From an uncultured Lachnospiraceae bacterium (lineage in GTDB: Bacteria; Bacillota; Clostridia; Lachnospirales; Lachnospiraceae), in contig CANRAZ010000013.1 of NCBI GenBank assembly GCA_947628705.1, forward strand, positions 1 through 44,083: a stretch of DNA of 44,083 nucleotides, given 5' to 3'. The notes under the pieces were generated by a model. That model saw only the letters and a program-made list of their open reading frames with translations. It was not told the origin of the DNA and did no database searches. Position 1 is the stretch's first letter, and each line of letters starts with the position of its first letter. Positions 41,521 to 44,083 of this stretch are shown here, one piece after another. Position numbers and translations under genes: made by a program.

Positions 41521-43726
41521 AAGTCATGACAAAAGGATTTCACACACACGGTTTTATGTCGTGCTGGTTCTGTCGATCGTCCTTGTATGTCTGTTAGTGT
41601 GGTGGCTTATTAACGCTGCTGCGGTGATTACATCGGATTTTACGAAAGATATGAACACCATATATCTGCGTGAGATGACCAACCTTACGCAGGCAAACTT
41701 CAAATCGGGGCTTTCCATGAGATACAGCGGATTGAAGGCTGTGGCTGAGAGCGTCAATGATGAAGATATGGAAAGTCTTGAAGCGATGGAAAGATTCATT
41801 AACGATGCCGAGCAGAACAATGACTTTGAGTTTATGGCATTTGTTGACGAGGACGGTTTTTACTACAGTCGGGACGGAAAGCGTCCGGCAGCTTCGAAGC
41901 TTAGTTTTCTTGCAAACCTGCTCAACGGTGAGGATAAGCTTATTTCTTACAATGAAACCTTTCTGGATAACAATATGATAGTCCTTGGGACGCAGATATC
42001 GCCGATAAGCTTTAACGGAACGGATATGATTGCGATTATTGCAGGATTTACTGCGGATTCTATCGGGCAGCATCTGTTCCTTCGCAGCGAGGACGGTCAG
42101 ACTAATGCGAGTATAGTTACCGGAGACGGCAGCTTTATAATATATAACACCTTCTTTGCAGATTTGCCGAAGGGCAGCAATATAATTTCCAAATTCAAGG
42201 AATACGCCGACTTTGACAAGGGCTTTTCAGTAGAACAGATAGAAAAGGATTTCAAAAGCGGTGCGGCAGGCATGGTGGTTTTCAAAGCTGACGGCATTCA
42301 TATGTGTATGTACTATTCGCCTATAGAGGGCACGGAATGGTATATGCTCATGGAGGTGCCTTATGCGGTCGTGGATGAAATGACAGAGGAACTAAGCAGC
42401 AATCTCAACAGGAACGCTATTACCATGATGGCTTCCGTGATGCTGCTGATAGTGGTTATTTTTATAATCTATCTTACGAATCTGAGAGCACATTCTAAAC
42501 AGCTTGAGGCAGCCCGTGAATCCGCCGAAAAGGCTCAGAAGGCGGCCGAGCAGGCAAGCCTTGCAAAAAGCGAGTTCCTTAGCCGCATGAGCCATGAGAT
42601 ACGTACTCCTATGAATGGCATTATCGGCATGACGGAAATAGCGCGCCAGAATACGGAAAATCCCGAAAAGGTTGATGACTGTCTTAGAAAAGTAGCGCTT
42701 TCATCAAAGCATCTGATGCTGCTTATCAATGATGTGCTGGATATGTCGAAGATAGAAAGCGGAAAGATACAGCTTAAAAACGAGCTTTTTGACTTGCGTC
42801 TGTTCCTTGAAAATATTGAAAATATTTACAGCGTACAGGCGGAAGAAAAGGAGATAGACTTTAAAATCTCTCTATATGGCGAGATCGATGAATTTATCGG
42901 AGGAGATTCCCTGCGTCTTAACCAGATACTTACAAACCTTCTTTCGAATGCTTTTAAATTTACTCCTAAAGGGGGCAGTATAATTCTTGGCATCAGTGAG
43001 TTGAAACACGAGAAAGATTCCGTCCTGCTGCGTTTTTCAGTCAAAGATACAGGCACCGGCATAAAGGAGGAAAATCTTGAAAAGATATTTGAAGCATTTG
43101 AACAGGAAAATGCCGAAATAACCCATAAATATGGCGGAACAGGTCTTGGGCTGTCGATTGTCCGTAAGTTCTCAGAGCTTATGGGCGGTTGTGTGACTGT
43201 ACGCAGTAAATACGGCAAAGGGTCGGAGTTTGAAGTGGATTTACCTTTCAGCGTTACGGATAATTCCCGCATGATAGATTGGAAATCCGGTAGATCCGCA
43301 GACAAAAAGACCGTCGAAAACAAGACTTACGACTTCAAAGGAAAACATATACTTCTTGCCGAAGACAACGAGCTGAACCGTGAAATTGCAGTTGAGCTGC
43401 TCGGAACGGTTACCGGTGCTGTAATCGACGAAGCCGAGGACGGACAGAGGGCGGTTGAACTTTTTGCTGAAAGCGAAGTTAATTATTATGATCTTATCCT
43501 TATGGATATTCAGATGCCGAGGATGGACGGCTTTGAGGCAACCAAAAAGATACGCGCTATGGAACGTGCCGATGCTGCGTCCGTGCCAATCTTCGCTATG
43601 ACTGCAAACGCCTTTGCAGAGGATGAGGAGAAAAGCCAGCAGGCAGGAATGGATGCGCACATCTCAAAGCCTCTTGAAATCTCGGCTGTCCTTGCAACCT
43701 TGAACGAAGTACTCAGCCGTGACTGA
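41507..43726 (+). CDS. Membrane hybrid histidine kinase with extracellular sensor and receiver
   Basis: A 739-residue hybrid sensor kinase. Order: membrane helix 1 (about 16-38), an extracellular region of about 260 residues that looks like a double-CACHE sensor, membrane helix 2 (about 303-325), a coiled linker, the HisKA domain with SHEIRTPMNG (His363), the ATPase domain with NLLSNAFKFTPKGG, DTGTGI and GGTGLGLSI, then a receiver with LLAEDNELNREIA and LILMDIQMPRMDG (Asp667). There is no output domain. The start is GTG 41507 or ATG 41513; AGGAAGGA upstream is better spaced for GTG. It overlaps the binding-lipoprotein gene, suggesting that the lipoprotein presents a ligand to the sensor. Confidence 0.9.
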   Translation: MKMSESHDKRISHTRFYVVLVLSIVLVCLLVWWLINAAAVITSDFTKDMNTIYLREMTNLTQANFKSGLSMRYSGLKAVAESVNDEDMESLEAMERFINDAEQNNDFEFMAFVDEDGFYYSRDGKRPAASKLSFLANLLNGEDKLISYNETFLDNNMIVLGTQISPISFNGTDMIAIIAGFTADSIGQHLFLRSEDGQTNASIVTGDGSFIIYNTFFADLPKGSNIISKFKEYADFDKGFSVEQIEKDFKSGAAGMVVFKADGIHMCMYYSPIEGTEWYMLMEVPYAVVDEMTEELSSNLNRNAITMMASVMLLIVVIFIIYLTNLRAHSKQLEAARESAEKAQKAAEQASLAKSEFLSRMSHEIRTPMNGIIGMTEIARQNTENPEKVDDCLRKVALSSKHLMLLINDVLDMSKIESGKIQLKNELFDLRLFLENIENIYSVQAEEKEIDFKISLYGEIDEFIGGDSLRLNQILTNLLSNAFKFTPKGGSIILGISELKHEKDSVLLRFSVKDTGTGIKEENLEKIFEAFEQENAEITHKYGGTGLGLSIVRKFSELMGGCVTVRSKYGKGSEFEVDLPFSVTDNSRMIDWKSGRSADKKTVENKTYDFKGKHILLAEDNELNREIAVELLGTVTGAVIDEAEDGQRAVELFAESEVNYYDLILMDIQMPRMDGFEATKKIRAMERADAASVPIFAMTANAFAEDEEKSQQAGMDAHISKPLEISAVLATLNEVLSRD

Positions 43727-43764
43727 AGCTGAGCGTAATGTAACTAAAGACGGAAGAGTCAGTT

Positions 43765-43792
43765 TAGCGCTAAATTTAACGCTAGGTTTTTT
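43765..43792 (+). terminator. Intrinsic terminator after the histidine kinase
   Basis: TAGCG (43765-43769) pairs with CGCTA (43780-43784); the middle TAAATTTA can extend the stem after one mismatch. GG and six T residues follow. Confidence 0.75.
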
Positions 43793-44083
43793 GAAGAAAA
43801 AGAAAAAGCGTTAAAATTTGTGCGGCAGAAATATATGAGAAAGGTGGGAAACCTTGAAAATCAGGGTTTTTCGGGTAGGTAATAAGAAAAATGAAATTAG
43901 GAATCGTAATAAATTGACGATTTCCTGTGTTCTCATGTAGTGGGTATAGATGTCAACAAAGCCCCATAATCAATATGTTTTCAATGATTTTTAGTTTCTA
44001 TAACCAGATGTAATCTCTCAAAGCCAAATGACAGAATGGCGTAGAAATGGCGTAAGGCCTTTGAGGGGATAAAACAAACAAAT
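43793..44083. other. Non-coding right end with inverted and direct repeats
   Basis: No gene can be supported here. Visible structures are a short hairpin GGAATCGT with ACGATTTCC (about 43901-43925), an imperfect inverted repeat CTCAAAGCC (44017-44025) with GGCCTTTGAG (44056-44065), and AATGGCGTA twice at 44035-44043 and 44046-44054. A 15-codon frame with ATG near 43834 is too short to call. The content is more AT-rich than the genes to the left. Confidence 0.4.

Noticed and set aside
1-44083. CRISPR arrays, tRNA or rRNA genes, transposases
   Set aside because: No regularly spaced repeats, cloverleaf-type sequences, rRNA signatures or transposase motifs were seen anywhere in the window.

Overview
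The window reads as chromosome of an endospore-forming Firmicute of class Clostridia. It carries the complete spoIIIAA-AH operon, spoIVB and spo0A, together with housekeeping genes in the conserved Bacillus/Clostridium order, and strong GGAGG ribosome sites. The MurE DNPR motif points to meso-diaminopimelate peptidoglycan. A tandem glycine riboswitch on an alanine/glycine symporter would suit an amino-acid-using anaerobe. Genus cannot be decided by reading alone. I see no rRNA, tRNA, CRISPR array or intact mobile element.

Layout. (1) 1-1800 is accessory: a stub of an XRE-type regulator, then a minus-strand gene of unknown function. Its 5' leader holds three copies of one ribosome-site/start cassette, it has a second strong internal start, and its C-terminus has three internal repeats. 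(2) 1812-2585 is aroE on the minus strand, divergent from a likely sigma-E promoter. (3) 2762-7903 is spoIIIAA-AH, the ATPase and channel of the mother-cell to forespore feeding tube. spoIIIAB has no AUG, GUG or UUG start that keeps its N-terminal membrane helix and appears to start at AUA. (4) 8073-18541 holds asp23-type gene, nusB, xseA, xseB, ispA, dxs, tlyA, nadK, argR, yebC and recN: rRNA transcription, DNA repair, isoprenoid supply, NADP and arginine control. (5) 18657-24323 holds spoIVB and spo0A, usually neighbours, here separated by a riboswitch-controlled AGCS symporter and an Eis-like acetyltransferase. (6) 24435-28990 holds glgA, murE and murF. (7) 29061-39499 holds priA, def, fmt, rsmB, rlmN, a PP2C phosphatase, a PASTA kinase, rsgA and rpe: replication restart, formyl-Met handling, rRNA modification, Ser/Thr phosphorylation, ribosome assembly and pentose metabolism. 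(8) 39577-43726 is a two-gene unit: a lipoprotein that joins a solute-binding-protein domain to an isolated 5'-nucleotidase C-terminal domain, overlapping a membrane hybrid histidine kinase. A terminator follows, then about 290 bp with no recognisable gene.

From 2762 onward every gene is on the plus strand and most are spaced by short gaps or overlap, so the window is mainly a few long operons. The strongest candidates for something undescribed are the binding-protein/nucleotidase fusion with its kinase, the modular gene at the left edge, and the AUA start of spoIIIAB.
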